Assembly (NCBI GenBank): GCA_964489525.1
Contig: CAZAYY010000007.1
Location: 62,001-126,000, forward strand
DNA from: CAZAYY01 sp964489525
GTDB lineage: Bacteria > Chloroflexota > Anaerolineae > Anaerolineales > JABWBV01
Reading direction: 5' to 3'
DNA length: 64,000 nucleotides
Positions 42,816-52,206 of the stretch are shown here, piece after piece (position 1 is the first letter of the stretch; each line of letters starts with the position of its first letter). The position numbers were made by a program, and so were the translations under genes. The notes beneath the pieces are model-generated. The model did not search any database, had not been told where the DNA came from, and saw only the letters and a list, made by a program, of their open reading frames with translations.

Positions 42816-44629
42816 GCTTTTCTTTTAATCCGAATTTTGGCCCCAGAGGGGTCATTGAACAGTTTGGCAAAGACACCGAGGTTGGGGAAGTCTACAACCC
42901 CAGGGTTGTCCGCCGGATGCTCTCTTTTTTGACGCCATACCGCTGGCAGATGGTGGTTGCCCTGGTCCTCATGTTTGTGGTGACCGGGCTAACCCTGGCA
43001 GCACCGTACCTGATGAAAATTGCCATTGACCAGCACATCGCCAACCGCGATATTACCGGCCTGAATCGAACTGCGGTATTGCTGGGGGTTACCTTCATGG
43101 GCCTTTTTGCGGCCACAGCCTGGCAGCAGTACCTCCTTTCCTGGGTTGGCCAGCGTGTCTTATCCAATGTGCGCGAGACCCTTTTTCGACACATCCAGTC
43201 CCTATCGATGAGTTTCCACGACCGGACCATAAGCGGCGTGACGGTTTCCCGGGTGATGAACGATGTTGCTGTGATTAACGATTTATTGACCCAGGGGTTA
43301 ATCAGCATCGTGGGTGACCTGTTAATCCTCATTGGGATTATTTTTGTCATGGTTTCGATGAGCCCGCAGTTGGCCCTGTTTACATTTGCGATTTTGCCAG
43401 TGATGTACCTGGCAACCTACCTGTTTTCCCGGCAGGCAAAGGTGGCATTTCGTGAAACCCGTCACCGGATTGCGGCTGTGGTGGGAGGCTTGGCCGAAGA
43501 TATTGGCGGTATCCGGGTGATTCAGGCATTTGCCCAGGAGAAAACCGCCCAAGATCGCTTTGCCCGAGTCAATTCAGCAAACCGCGATGCCAACATCAAC
43601 GCCATTCGCCTCTCCTTTTTGTTTTTACCCGCCATTGAATTTTTAGGGATGGTTGCAACGGCAATTGTGCTTTGGTTTGGCGGGTTGGCGGCCACCCGGG
43701 GGGGAGAGGTATCGGTTGGTGTGTTGGTGGCCTTTCTGGCCTATGTGACCCGCTTTTTTACCCCCATCCAGGAGCTTTCCCGGTTATACACCACGATGCA
43801 GTCTGCTATGGCTGGTGGGGAGCAGGTGATTAAGCTGCTTGATACGCAGCCAGGTGTTTCCGACCAACCCGGCTCAGAGGAAATGCCCCCCATTCAGGGG
43901 GAAATTGTGTTTGATGGAGTGACCTTTCGCTACCGTGAAGACGGCAACCCGGTGATGAATGATGTCTCATTTGCCATCCAACCCGGCCAGACTGTCGCGC
44001 TGGTCGGCCCTACTGGTGCTGGTAAATCTACCATTGCCAACCTGATTGCCCGTTTTTACGATGTATCCGAGGGGCGAGTGTTGGTGGATGGCAAAGATGT
44101 CCGGGCGGTGACCCAACAATCCCTGCGCAGTCAGATGGGTTTGGTGCCCCAGGATGCCCATTTATTCTCGGGAACCATTGAAGAAAATATTCGCTTTGGT
44201 CAGCCCGGTGCGAGCTTTGAGCAGGTGAAAGCGGCCGCCAGGTTGGCGAATGCCCACGATTTTATCCAACGCCTGCCCAATGGCTACCAGACAGTGGTTC
44301 TGGAGGGCGCGGTTAACCTCTCATTGGGACAGCGCCAGCTCATTTGCATCGCCCGGGCTGCACTGATTAATCCTCGCATCATTATTCTGGATGAAGCAAC
44401 CGCCAACATCGATACGGTATCTGAAATTTTGATCCAACGGGCACTGCGAACCCTGCTCCAGGGTCGCACTGCGGTGGTAATCGCCCACCGGCTTTCTACC
44501 ATCCGAGAAGCGGATAAGATTATGGTGGTGGATGATGGGCGCGTGGTTGAACAGGGTACTCATGACGAATTACTGGCTCGAGCAGGCCTCTACAGTCAGC
44601 TGTATGAGCGGCAGTTTGTTTCGGTATAA
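42812..44629 (+). CDS. ABC exporter half-transporter B (active ATPase)
   Basis: A 605-residue partner of the preceding exporter half. It has six membrane helices, Walker A GPTGAGKST and Walker B IILDEATANID with the catalytic Glu present. Its signature reads LSLGQRQL, where the second position Gly is replaced by Leu. The degenerate Walker B of half A and the degenerate signature of half B would lie in the same composite ATP site, the standard pattern of heterodimeric exporters such as TM287/288. It overlaps half A by 4 nt and lies 11 nt before the AddB-like gene. Confidence 0.92.
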   Translation: MSFSFNPNFGPRGVIEQFGKDTEVGEVYNPRVVRRMLSFLTPYRWQMVVALVLMFVVTGLTLAAPYLMKIAIDQHIANRDITGLNRTAVLLGVTFMGLFAATAWQQYLLSWVGQRVLSNVRETLFRHIQSLSMSFHDRTISGVTVSRVMNDVAVINDLLTQGLISIVGDLLILIGIIFVMVSMSPQLALFTFAILPVMYLATYLFSRQAKVAFRETRHRIAAVVGGLAEDIGGIRVIQAFAQEKTAQDRFARVNSANRDANINAIRLSFLFLPAIEFLGMVATAIVLWFGGLAATRGGEVSVGVLVAFLAYVTRFFTPIQELSRLYTTMQSAMAGGEQVIKLLDTQPGVSDQPGSEEMPPIQGEIVFDGVTFRYREDGNPVMNDVSFAIQPGQTVALVGPTGAGKSTIANLIARFYDVSEGRVLVDGKDVRAVTQQSLRSQMGLVPQDAHLFSGTIEENIRFGQPGASFEQVKAAARLANAHDFIQRLPNGYQTVVLEGAVNLSLGQRQLICIARAALINPRIIILDEATANIDTVSEILIQRALRTLLQGRTAVVIAHRLSTIREADKIMVVDDGRVVEQGTHDELLARAGLYSQLYERQFVSV

Positions 44630-44640
44630 AAAGGAAGCCT

Positions 44641-46734
44641 ATGACCCATCTTTCTGCCCGGCAGCAGGCGGTTGTGCAAAAACCTATCCAATCCAGGTTG
44701 TTTTTGCATGGCCCGGCAGGCACGGGTAAGACCAGCGCTGCTGTTGCTCGGGTAGATTACCTGCTGCGCCAGGGTGTTCCTGGAAGCCAGGTGATGATTT
44801 TTGTTCCCCAAAAAAACCTGGCACTGCCTTATACCCGCATGCTCAATCACCCGGATGCAGTCCAAGGGCCAGCGGTAACTGTCCAAACGGTGGGTGGGCT
44901 GGCCCGCCGAATGGTGGACCTTTATTGGCCCTGGATTGCTGAAGAAGCCGGCTTTGCGAACCCGGCCATGCCCCCGGGTTTCCTCAATATTGAAACTGCC
45001 CAATACCACCTGGCCGGGTTGGTGGAGCCTTTGCTGCGTGAGGGCTTTTTTGAAGGCGTGGTTTTGGACCGCAACCGCCTTTACTCGCAGGTTTTGGATA
45101 ACCTGAACAAAGCCGCTTTTGTGGGCTTCCCCATTTCTGAAATTAGCCAGCGCCTGCATTCGGCCTGGATTGAACAAGACAAACCCCGCCGCATTTACCA
45201 GGACCTTCAATCCTGTGTGGATTTGTTTCGGAAATACTGCCTGGAGCACAACCTTTTGGATTTTTCGCTCTCGCTTGAGGTTTTTCGCCACCAGGTTTGG
45301 GCAAATTCCCAGTTTGCTGCCCAGATTACCAGCCAATATCCCCACCTGGTTATCGATAACTGCGAAGAAGATACTCCTGTGGCCCACGATATTTATGCCG
45401 CCTGGCTTGCTGAATGCCAGTCGGCCCTGGTGGTGTACGATCATGATGCCGGGTATCGCCGTTTCTTAGGAGCGGATGCCCAAAATGCCCTTGGGTTGGC
45501 GCACGGTTGTGATGAGCAGATTGAATTGGACCAATCTTTTGTGACCTCGCCTGCCATCCAGGCTGTGGTTGATAAAGTGGCTTTTCAGGTTGGCCGGTTG
45601 AATGCTGCTGCAAGTCCTGCATATTCAGGGGAACTGCCCATTGTACAAAAAGGCTTCAGGTTTCTGCCGCAAATGCTGGATTGGGTGGCCGCAGAGGCCA
45701 ACCGATTGGTAGAAGAGGGGCTTCCCCCTGGCGATATGGTGATCGTCTCGCCATTCCTTTCCGATACCATGCGGTTTTCACTTCAAACTCGCCTGCAGGC
45801 TTATGGGCTGCCCGTGCAATCGCACCGTCCCTCCCGCAGTTTGCGCGAAGAGCCCGCCGCCCAATGTTTGCTTACCCTGGCAGCCCTGGCCCACCCAGAT
45901 TGGCAGTTAGATCCGAAATCTTTTGATGTGGCCTATGCCCTGGTTCACGCCATTGAAGGCTTGGACCTGGTGCGCGCCCAACTACTGGTTGAGGTGCTTT
46001 ACCGTCCCCGGCATTCCGGAATTGGGCTGCTGCCCTTTGACCAGGTTTCCCCGGATATGCAGAGCCGGATCACCTACCTTGTTGGCCAGCGCTATGAAGT
46101 GCTGCGCGGCTGGCTGGAACAGTACCAGGAGCAGGGACCATGGAACCTGGCCTATTTTTTTAGCCGTTTGTTTGGTGATGTGCTCTCCCAGAAGGGCTAT
46201 TGTTTCCATTCCCAGCTTGATTCTGCCAAAGTAGTCAGCAACCTGGTGGACTCCGCCAGGGAATTTTCCCTTGCTATTGCACCCTATCGCAAGACTGGAG
46301 ACCCACCTTTAGGCCGGGACTACCTGGTCACGGTTCAGGAAGGGCTGGTTGCAGCCCAGTACCTGGCAAGTTGGGAGGCCCAGGCGGAAGATGCCATTCT
46401 GATTGCTCCCGCCTCAACCTTCCTGGTTGCTAACCGCCCGGTCACAGTGCAGTTCTGGCTCAACCCGGGCAGTCGGGGATGGTGGGAGCGCCTGTACCAA
46501 CCCCTCACCCATCCATATGTGCTGTCGCGCAGTTGGCCATTGGGGAAAACCTGGTCCGACGAGGATGAAGTGGCTGCCAACGATGAAACCCTTTTCCGCC
46601 TGGTAACCGGCCTGCTCCGGCGCTGCCGCCAGTCAGTTTACCTGGGTGTAAGCGAACTCGATGAAATGGGGGGTGAGCTGCGTGGGCCACTTCTGTCACT
46701 TTTGCAGCGCGTGCTGCGCAGGGGGCAGATTTGA
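44641..46734 (+). CDS. UvrD-superfamily protein, AddB-like, without helicase motifs V-VI
   Basis: A 697-residue relative of UvrD/AddB. Walker A is HGPAGTGKTSA at residues 23-33, a Walker B-like LVIDNCEEDTP lies near 240, and the motif III position reads VYDHDAGYRRF. I find no motif V or VI in the C-terminal half, so it is probably not a helicase itself, as for AddB, which has lost helicase activity and holds recombination-hotspot-sensing function in firmicutes. Unlike AddB it ends without a nuclease domain; a separate nuclease follows downstream. Its TGA overlaps the TTG start of the next helicase. Confidence 0.78.
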   Translation: MTHLSARQQAVVQKPIQSRLFLHGPAGTGKTSAAVARVDYLLRQGVPGSQVMIFVPQKNLALPYTRMLNHPDAVQGPAVTVQTVGGLARRMVDLYWPWIAEEAGFANPAMPPGFLNIETAQYHLAGLVEPLLREGFFEGVVLDRNRLYSQVLDNLNKAAFVGFPISEISQRLHSAWIEQDKPRRIYQDLQSCVDLFRKYCLEHNLLDFSLSLEVFRHQVWANSQFAAQITSQYPHLVIDNCEEDTPVAHDIYAAWLAECQSALVVYDHDAGYRRFLGADAQNALGLAHGCDEQIELDQSFVTSPAIQAVVDKVAFQVGRLNAAASPAYSGELPIVQKGFRFLPQMLDWVAAEANRLVEEGLPPGDMVIVSPFLSDTMRFSLQTRLQAYGLPVQSHRPSRSLREEPAAQCLLTLAALAHPDWQLDPKSFDVAYALVHAIEGLDLVRAQLLVEVLYRPRHSGIGLLPFDQVSPDMQSRITYLVGQRYEVLRGWLEQYQEQGPWNLAYFFSRLFGDVLSQKGYCFHSQLDSAKVVSNLVDSAREFSLAIAPYRKTGDPPLGRDYLVTVQEGLVAAQYLASWEAQAEDAILIAPASTFLVANRPVTVQFWLNPGSRGWWERLYQPLTHPYVLSRSWPLGKTWSDEDEVAANDETLFRLVTGLLRRCRQSVYLGVSELDEMGGELRGPLLSLLQRVLRRGQI

Positions 46735-49031
46735 ATTTCCAGCCTCGTCCTGCTCAAAAAAAGGTACTGGCTTACCGTAAAGGCTTTATGGGGGTGACAG
46801 CGGTCCCTGGAAGCGGCAAGACCTGGACGCTTTCTTTGCTGGCATCGCAGTTAATTGCTGAAAACCGGCTGGCCGACGACCAGGAGGTATTGGTTGTTAC
46901 CCTGGTCAACTCTGCGGTCGACAATTTCACCACCCGCATCCGGTCATTTTTAGAAGAGCAAAAATTGCTGCCTTCCCTGGGTTATCGGGTGCGGACACTG
47001 CATGGTCTCGCGCATGATATTGTCAGCGAACGCCCGGGGTTGGTTGGCCTTCCCGATCATTTTGAAATTATTGACGAAAGCAGCGCAGAGCGGATTTTAC
47101 AAGATATCGTCTTGACCGCTTTGCGAACGGTTCCAGACCTTTTTGATAATTATCTGGACCCCCAGCTCGACCCCTCCAGGCTGCGGGATATCTATAAATT
47201 TCAGCTGCCTAAACTGTTGAACGACATGACTCGGGCGTTCATCAAACGTTCCAAAGACCTGCAGCTCACCCCCCAACATTTACGTACCCGGTTGAGAGAT
47301 TTCCCGGCTGCCCTGCCCCTGGTTGAAATCTGTACCCAGGTTTATCACGATTACCAACGCGCCCTGGAGTATCGCGGCGCGGTAGATTTTGATGACCTGA
47401 TTCGCCTGGCCGCAGATGCCCTCGAGCGAGACCAGGGACTGGTAGACCGCCTGCGCAACCGCTGGCCTTACATCTTGGAAGATGAAGCCCAGGACAGCAG
47501 CCGCCTTCAGGAAGTGATTTTGCGCCAGCTCGCCGGACCAGAAGGAAACTGGGTGCGGGTAGGTGACCCCAACCAGGCCATTTATGAAACCTTTACCACC
47601 GCAAACCCCGACCTGCTGCGCAGCTTTGTGAACACGCGCAAGGTGCGCCGGCAAGCACTGCCGAATTCCGGGCGATCTTCTTTGAGTATTATTACCCTGG
47701 CCAATGAACTCATTCGTTGGACCCTGCAAAACCATCCGGTAGAAGCGCTGCGTTCTGCCTTGGATCTGCCCTATATTGCCCCAGCCCCCAAGGGTGACCC
47801 GCAGCCCAATCCAACCGATGATCCGTTAAAAATTTTCCTGGTGCCCAAGAAATTTAAAGTTGAGAAGGAAGAAGAACGGATTGTTGAATCTATTCAGCGT
47901 TGGATCGTTGAAAACCCCGCGAAAACTGTGGCAGTGCTTTCCCCCCGCAACGAGCGGGGAATAGCCATTGCCAAAGCGCTTCGCAATCAAGGTGTTGAAG
48001 TGATTGAAAGGCTGCAAAGCACCACGACAACCCTGCGAACTGCTGGAACTTTAGAGACCGTTCTGGCTTACCTCTCAGATCCAAAGTCTGCTCCTAAACT
48101 GGCCAAAGCTTTCCGGGCCTGGCGGCAAGCAGACACCCAGGATGAAACGTTAAAACTGCGCCGGGATAAACTGGCCCGGTTTATCCAATCCATCAGGCAT
48201 TTGGAATCTTTTCTGTCGCCTGCCCCAGGCGGTGATTGGCTTGGCGCTATGTTCGATCAGCTCGATAAACCTGAAGCGGAACTACTGGATGAATTCCGGC
48301 GGATGGTTAACCGCTGGCAGCTCGCCATCGCACTGCCCATTGATCAGTTGATTTTGACGATTTCCCAGGATTTATTTGCCAAACCCACTGATTTGGCCCT
48401 GGTGCATAAGTTTGCACTTGTGCTGCGCCGGGCTCGCCAGCTGAACCCCGATTGGCGTATGTTGGAGCTTACCCGTGAGTTAAGCATGGTTGCCAACAAC
48501 GAACGCCGTTTTCTGGGGTTTGGTGCAGATGAAATGGGTTTTAACCCGGATGATTACAAGGGTAAGGTTGTGGTTACCACGCTGCACAAGGCGAAAGGCC
48601 TGGAATGGGATCGGGTTTACCTGCCTTCGGTGAATAATTATGACTATCCATCCGCTCAGGAGTATGACCGTTTCGTGGGAGAGAAATGGTTTTTAAATCG
48701 TCAGCTCGATTTGCAGGCCGAAGTGTTGGCGCAGTTGGGCTTGCTATCCAACCCTGACCCAGAGGCCTGGCTCGAAGAAGGTCAAGCCACCTACCATTCC
48801 CGGATGAGCTACGCTTCAGAACGGCTGCGGTTGTTTTTTGTGGGTATCACTCGTGCTCGCGAGGAACTGGTGGTTACCTGGAATACAGGCCGGTATGGAG
48901 ACTTACAGCCGTCACTGCCTTTTGTCCACTTGCAGGCGTTTTGGCAGCAAAGGATGCAGATTGCTGATGAGGAGACCGGCATGCGTTCGGAGGACACCAG
49001 CTCTTTTAAAGGAGTGCATGGGGATGCATGA
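46731..49031 (+). CDS. UvrD/PcrA-type superfamily 1 DNA helicase (AddA-like)
   Basis: A 766-residue helicase with all motifs intact: I (AVPGSGKTWT, about 24-33), II (LEDEAQDSS), III (GDPNQAIYETF), IV-like (RSSLSIITLANEL), V (TTLHKAKGLEWDRV) and VI (FFVGITRAREEL). It lacks the C-terminal nuclease of AddA; a separate RecB-like nuclease follows, overlapping by 14 nt. The TTG start at 46731 overlaps the AddB-like stop. Together they should form a DNA-end-processing complex for recombinational repair. A stand-alone UvrD/PcrA role is the alternative. Confidence 0.9.
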   Translation: MNFQPRPAQKKVLAYRKGFMGVTAVPGSGKTWTLSLLASQLIAENRLADDQEVLVVTLVNSAVDNFTTRIRSFLEEQKLLPSLGYRVRTLHGLAHDIVSERPGLVGLPDHFEIIDESSAERILQDIVLTALRTVPDLFDNYLDPQLDPSRLRDIYKFQLPKLLNDMTRAFIKRSKDLQLTPQHLRTRLRDFPAALPLVEICTQVYHDYQRALEYRGAVDFDDLIRLAADALERDQGLVDRLRNRWPYILEDEAQDSSRLQEVILRQLAGPEGNWVRVGDPNQAIYETFTTANPDLLRSFVNTRKVRRQALPNSGRSSLSIITLANELIRWTLQNHPVEALRSALDLPYIAPAPKGDPQPNPTDDPLKIFLVPKKFKVEKEEERIVESIQRWIVENPAKTVAVLSPRNERGIAIAKALRNQGVEVIERLQSTTTTLRTAGTLETVLAYLSDPKSAPKLAKAFRAWRQADTQDETLKLRRDKLARFIQSIRHLESFLSPAPGGDWLGAMFDQLDKPEAELLDEFRRMVNRWQLAIALPIDQLILTISQDLFAKPTDLALVHKFALVLRRARQLNPDWRMLELTRELSMVANNERRFLGFGADEMGFNPDDYKGKVVVTTLHKAKGLEWDRVYLPSVNNYDYPSAQEYDRFVGEKWFLNRQLDLQAEVLAQLGLLSNPDPEAWLEEGQATYHSRMSYASERLRLFFVGITRAREELVVTWNTGRYGDLQPSLPFVHLQAFWQQRMQIADEETGMRSEDTSSFKGVHGDA

Positions 49032-49881
49032 AATAATTCCAACCAATTTCCAGTTCAGCCAGTCGAACCTCCAGGATTATGCAAACTGCCCCCGCCGTTT
49101 CCAACTGCGCTGGGTGGATCGGGTGGTTTGGCCTGCGGTGCCTTTGGAGCCGATGCAGGTTTGGGAAGCCCGGCAAACTGCGGGCAGCCATTTCCACCGG
49201 TTGGTTCAGCGCCAGCATGCCGGAGCGCCAGAAGCTGCACTGGAACGCCAGGTGCAGGCTTTGCAAGTCCGCCATCCAGACATTCCATTGGAAACCTGGT
49301 GGCGCAATTATCGCGAGCACTTCCCCGCCTGGCTTCCTGAAACCCGCTACGTGGAAACTCTGCTGTCTACCGTGGTTGCCGGGAAGCGCCTGGTGGCTCG
49401 CTACGATTTGCTGGCTGTCCAGCCTGGTGATAAGGTATTTATTGTGGACTGGAAAACTTCGGATGTGCCACCCCAGCCAAAGACCATGGAAAATCGCCTG
49501 CAAACGGTTGTCTACCGTTATGTCATCACCCAGGCTGGCCAGGCTTTGAATGGCGGCAAACCTTTTTTGCCCGAACAGGTCGAATTGGTGTATTGGTACC
49601 CGGCGATTCCGCAAAGCCCGATCCGGCTGCCTTATACCGGTGCCATGTATCACAAAGATGAAACCCGGCTCAAGCAGCTGGTTGGTGAGATTTCCAGGTT
49701 GTCCCCTGCAGATTTCCCAAAAACCAACCACCTGCGCGCCTGCCAGTATTGTGTTTACCGTTCCTTGTGCGAACGCGAAATTTCACCTGGCACACTGGCA
49801 GAGCTGGATGAGGAAGATTTCTTTGTGGATGAACCTTTTTCGCCATTGGACTTTGACCAGGTTCCTGAAATTGAGCTTTAA
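49018..49881 (+). CDS. RecB-family PD-(D/E)XK nuclease with Fe-S cysteines
   Basis: A 287-residue nuclease of the PD-(D/E)XK/Cas4/AddB-C type. The catalytic core shows His in SHFHRLVQR, Asp and Lys in FIVDWKTSD (about residue 145), and Gln-Tyr in LQTVVYRYV. One cysteine lies near the N-terminus (YANCPRR) and three near the C-terminus (ACQYCVYRSLCE), the pattern of a 4Fe-4S cluster that staples such nucleases. The start is ATG 49018 or 49024, both behind GGAG. Position between the helicases and recJ, with 2 nt to recJ, argues for DNA-end resection rather than CRISPR adaptation. Confidence 0.86.
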   Translation: MGMHEIIPTNFQFSQSNLQDYANCPRRFQLRWVDRVVWPAVPLEPMQVWEARQTAGSHFHRLVQRQHAGAPEAALERQVQALQVRHPDIPLETWWRNYREHFPAWLPETRYVETLLSTVVAGKRLVARYDLLAVQPGDKVFIVDWKTSDVPPQPKTMENRLQTVVYRYVITQAGQALNGGKPFLPEQVELVYWYPAIPQSPIRLPYTGAMYHKDETRLKQLVGEISRLSPADFPKTNHLRACQYCVYRSLCEREISPGTLAELDEEDFFVDEPFSPLDFDQVPEIEL

Positions 49882-49883
49882 CC

Positions 49884-52199
49884 ATGCTGAAATGGAAAGA
49901 CCCCCAGGATACTCCCCAGGCTGCGGCGCTTCACCAGGGCATTGGGGGCAGCCGGTTGGCTGCAGAAATTTTGTATCAGCGCGGCTTTTCAACCTCTCAG
50001 GCGGCCCTGCCGTTCATTGACCCCGATTTTTACACACCGGCTTCCCCGTATGAGCTGAACGGCATGGAAACTGCCGTGGCCAGGCTGCTGAAAGCGCTGA
50101 AGCGCAAGCAACAGATTTGCGTTTGGGGCGATTTTGATGTGGATGGCCAAACTGCAACCGCTTTGCTGGTTTCGACGCTGCGGATGTTGGGTGGACAGGT
50201 GACCTATACCATTCCCAACCGGGCTGTGGAATCGCATGGCGTGCATGTGGCTTCGTTAACTCGGGTTATTCAAACGGGCGCGGAGCTAATCTTAACCTGT
50301 GATACTGGAATTTCATCTGTCGAAGCAGTTGCTGCGGCATCCAACCTGGGTGTGGATGTGATTGTTACCGATCACCACACACTGCCTGCCCAATTGCCAG
50401 AAGCCCTGGCTCTGGTGAACCCCCAATTTTTACATGCTGACCACCCACTGGTAAATTTGCCTGGGGTGGGGGTGGCCTATAAATTAGCGGAGGCCCTGGC
50501 AGAGGCATCTGGCCAGCGTGTGCTTCCTGCTTCCATGTTCGAACTGGCAGCCCTGGGGATTGTCGCCGACCTGGCCATCCAGCACCGTGATACTCGCTAT
50601 CTGCTCCAACGCGGCCTGGCGGCGCTGCGAAAAACCACCCGTCCTGGATTGGCCGCCCTGCTGCAGTTAGCCCAAATTGATTCCCCCAAATATCTGAGCG
50701 AAGAACAAATTGGCTTCCAGATTGCCCCACGACTCAATGCCGCTGGCCGGTTGGCTGACGCCCGGATTGGGGTTGAGTTTTTGCTGGCAGAAGACCCTCG
50801 CCAGGCCGCTGTGCTGGCCAACCAGTTGGAGGGGCTGAACGCTCGCCGGAAAATGCTTACCTCACAAGTGTTTGAAGCGGCAAGGCTGATGGTTGAGGCC
50901 CACCCTGAAATTTTGGAAAACCCCATTCTGGTGCTGTCGAATCCGGCCTGGCCTGCAGGGATTGTGGGCATTGTTGCCAGCCAGGTGGTTGGCCTTTACC
51001 AAAAGCCCGCCATTTTGCTCACCCAGAGCGAGGGTGGTGGGTGGCGCGGTTCTGCTCGTTCCATGGAAGGGGTGGATATTACTGCCCTGATTGCCTCCCA
51101 AGCCGGGCTGCTCCTGGGCTATGGCGGCCATCCAATGGCTGCCGGTTTATCCATGCCTGCCGAGAACCTGGACACTTTCACACAACGTTTAAATGCAGCT
51201 GCCGCTGCTTTGCCAGGGGTGCAGACTGCCACAAAACCCATGGAGGTGAATGCCTGGGTCAGCCTGGAGAGTCTTTCGCTTCCCCTGGTGCGCGACCTGG
51301 AACGCCTGGCCCCCTTTGGACCAGGAAACCCGCCGGTTTTACTGGCCAGCCGCGACTTGCGACTGGCTTCGGTTCGGGAAATTGGGCGCCAGCGCGAACA
51401 TCTTGCGCTGCTTTTGGAAGATCCATCTGGTTTTCGCTATCCGTGCTTTTGGTGGCAGGCTTCCCGGAGCGATTTGCCGGAGGGGCTTTTTGACCTGGCA
51501 TTTACCGCCCGTTCTGGAAGTTACCGTGGCGAGCAGGAAGTGCAGCTTACCTGGCAGGCTTTTCGCCAACAAGCCGCTGTGGTGGAGGTAACCCGCACCG
51601 CCAAACAAGCGCCCCCGGCTTTCCTGGACCTGCGCCAATCGCCGGATTGGCAAACTGAACTGGCCCAGGCCGGCTTCGAGGAAGTTCAGGTATGGAAGGA
51701 AGGGCTTCGTTCCGACCCTGTCCCAGGCCGCAACCGCTATGAACTGGAGCCTGCACCGGTCCTGGTTTTCTATTCCCTGCCCCCTTCAAACAGCGTGATG
51801 CGAGAAATTCTGGAAAATGCTGCGCCGCACACCGTGGTTTTTATCAATGGAGACCCGGGCCTGGCTTCACCCCAAAAATTCTTAGAGCGTTTGGCGGGTG
51901 GCGTGAAATTTGCCATTAACCGCCAGGCCGGCCGGGTGGAATTTGAAAAGCTGGTGGTGCTTACCAACCAGACCCCGGAAGTTGTCCAACTGGGACTGGC
52001 GGTTTTGGAGAGCCAGGGTGCAATTCGGTGTGGATTTGAAGCGCGAATGGTAACCATCCAACTCGGGGATGGAGCGGCCCAGCCCGCGCTTGAATGGCTT
52101 TATCAGCAGCTTCAGCTTGCCCTGGCAGAAACGGCAGCCTATCGAAAAAATCTTCAATTAACTTCGTTACCAGGTTTGTTCGGGAATTTATTTAAGTGA
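49884..52199 (+). CDS. recJ: Single-stranded-DNA exonuclease RecJ
   Basis: A 771-residue DHH-superfamily 5'-3' exonuclease. DHH motifs are GDFDVDG (about residue 84), TCDTGISS, and TDHHTLPA (about 165). The DHHA1 domain carries GYGGHPMAAG (about 415). An OB-like domain follows, and a C-terminal extension of about 180 residues makes it longer than E. coli RecJ (577) but like many firmicute forms. Its usual role is 5' end resection in RecF-type repair. It is the last of the repair set 44641-52199. Confidence 0.93.
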   Translation: MLKWKDPQDTPQAAALHQGIGGSRLAAEILYQRGFSTSQAALPFIDPDFYTPASPYELNGMETAVARLLKALKRKQQICVWGDFDVDGQTATALLVSTLRMLGGQVTYTIPNRAVESHGVHVASLTRVIQTGAELILTCDTGISSVEAVAAASNLGVDVIVTDHHTLPAQLPEALALVNPQFLHADHPLVNLPGVGVAYKLAEALAEASGQRVLPASMFELAALGIVADLAIQHRDTRYLLQRGLAALRKTTRPGLAALLQLAQIDSPKYLSEEQIGFQIAPRLNAAGRLADARIGVEFLLAEDPRQAAVLANQLEGLNARRKMLTSQVFEAARLMVEAHPEILENPILVLSNPAWPAGIVGIVASQVVGLYQKPAILLTQSEGGGWRGSARSMEGVDITALIASQAGLLLGYGGHPMAAGLSMPAENLDTFTQRLNAAAAALPGVQTATKPMEVNAWVSLESLSLPLVRDLERLAPFGPGNPPVLLASRDLRLASVREIGRQREHLALLLEDPSGFRYPCFWWQASRSDLPEGLFDLAFTARSGSYRGEQEVQLTWQAFRQQAAVVEVTRTAKQAPPAFLDLRQSPDWQTELAQAGFEEVQVWKEGLRSDPVPGRNRYELEPAPVLVFYSLPPSNSVMREILENAAPHTVVFINGDPGLASPQKFLERLAGGVKFAINRQAGRVEFEKLVVLTNQTPEVVQLGLAVLESQGAIRCGFEARMVTIQLGDGAAQPALEWLYQQLQLALAETAAYRKNLQLTSLPGLFGNLFK

Positions 52200-52206
52200 G
52201 GTTTTT

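Noticed and set aside
49018..49881. Cas4 as part of a CRISPR system
   Set aside because: The Fe-S nuclease resembles Cas4, but no cas1/cas2, repeats or spacers are near; the helicase and recJ context fits repair.
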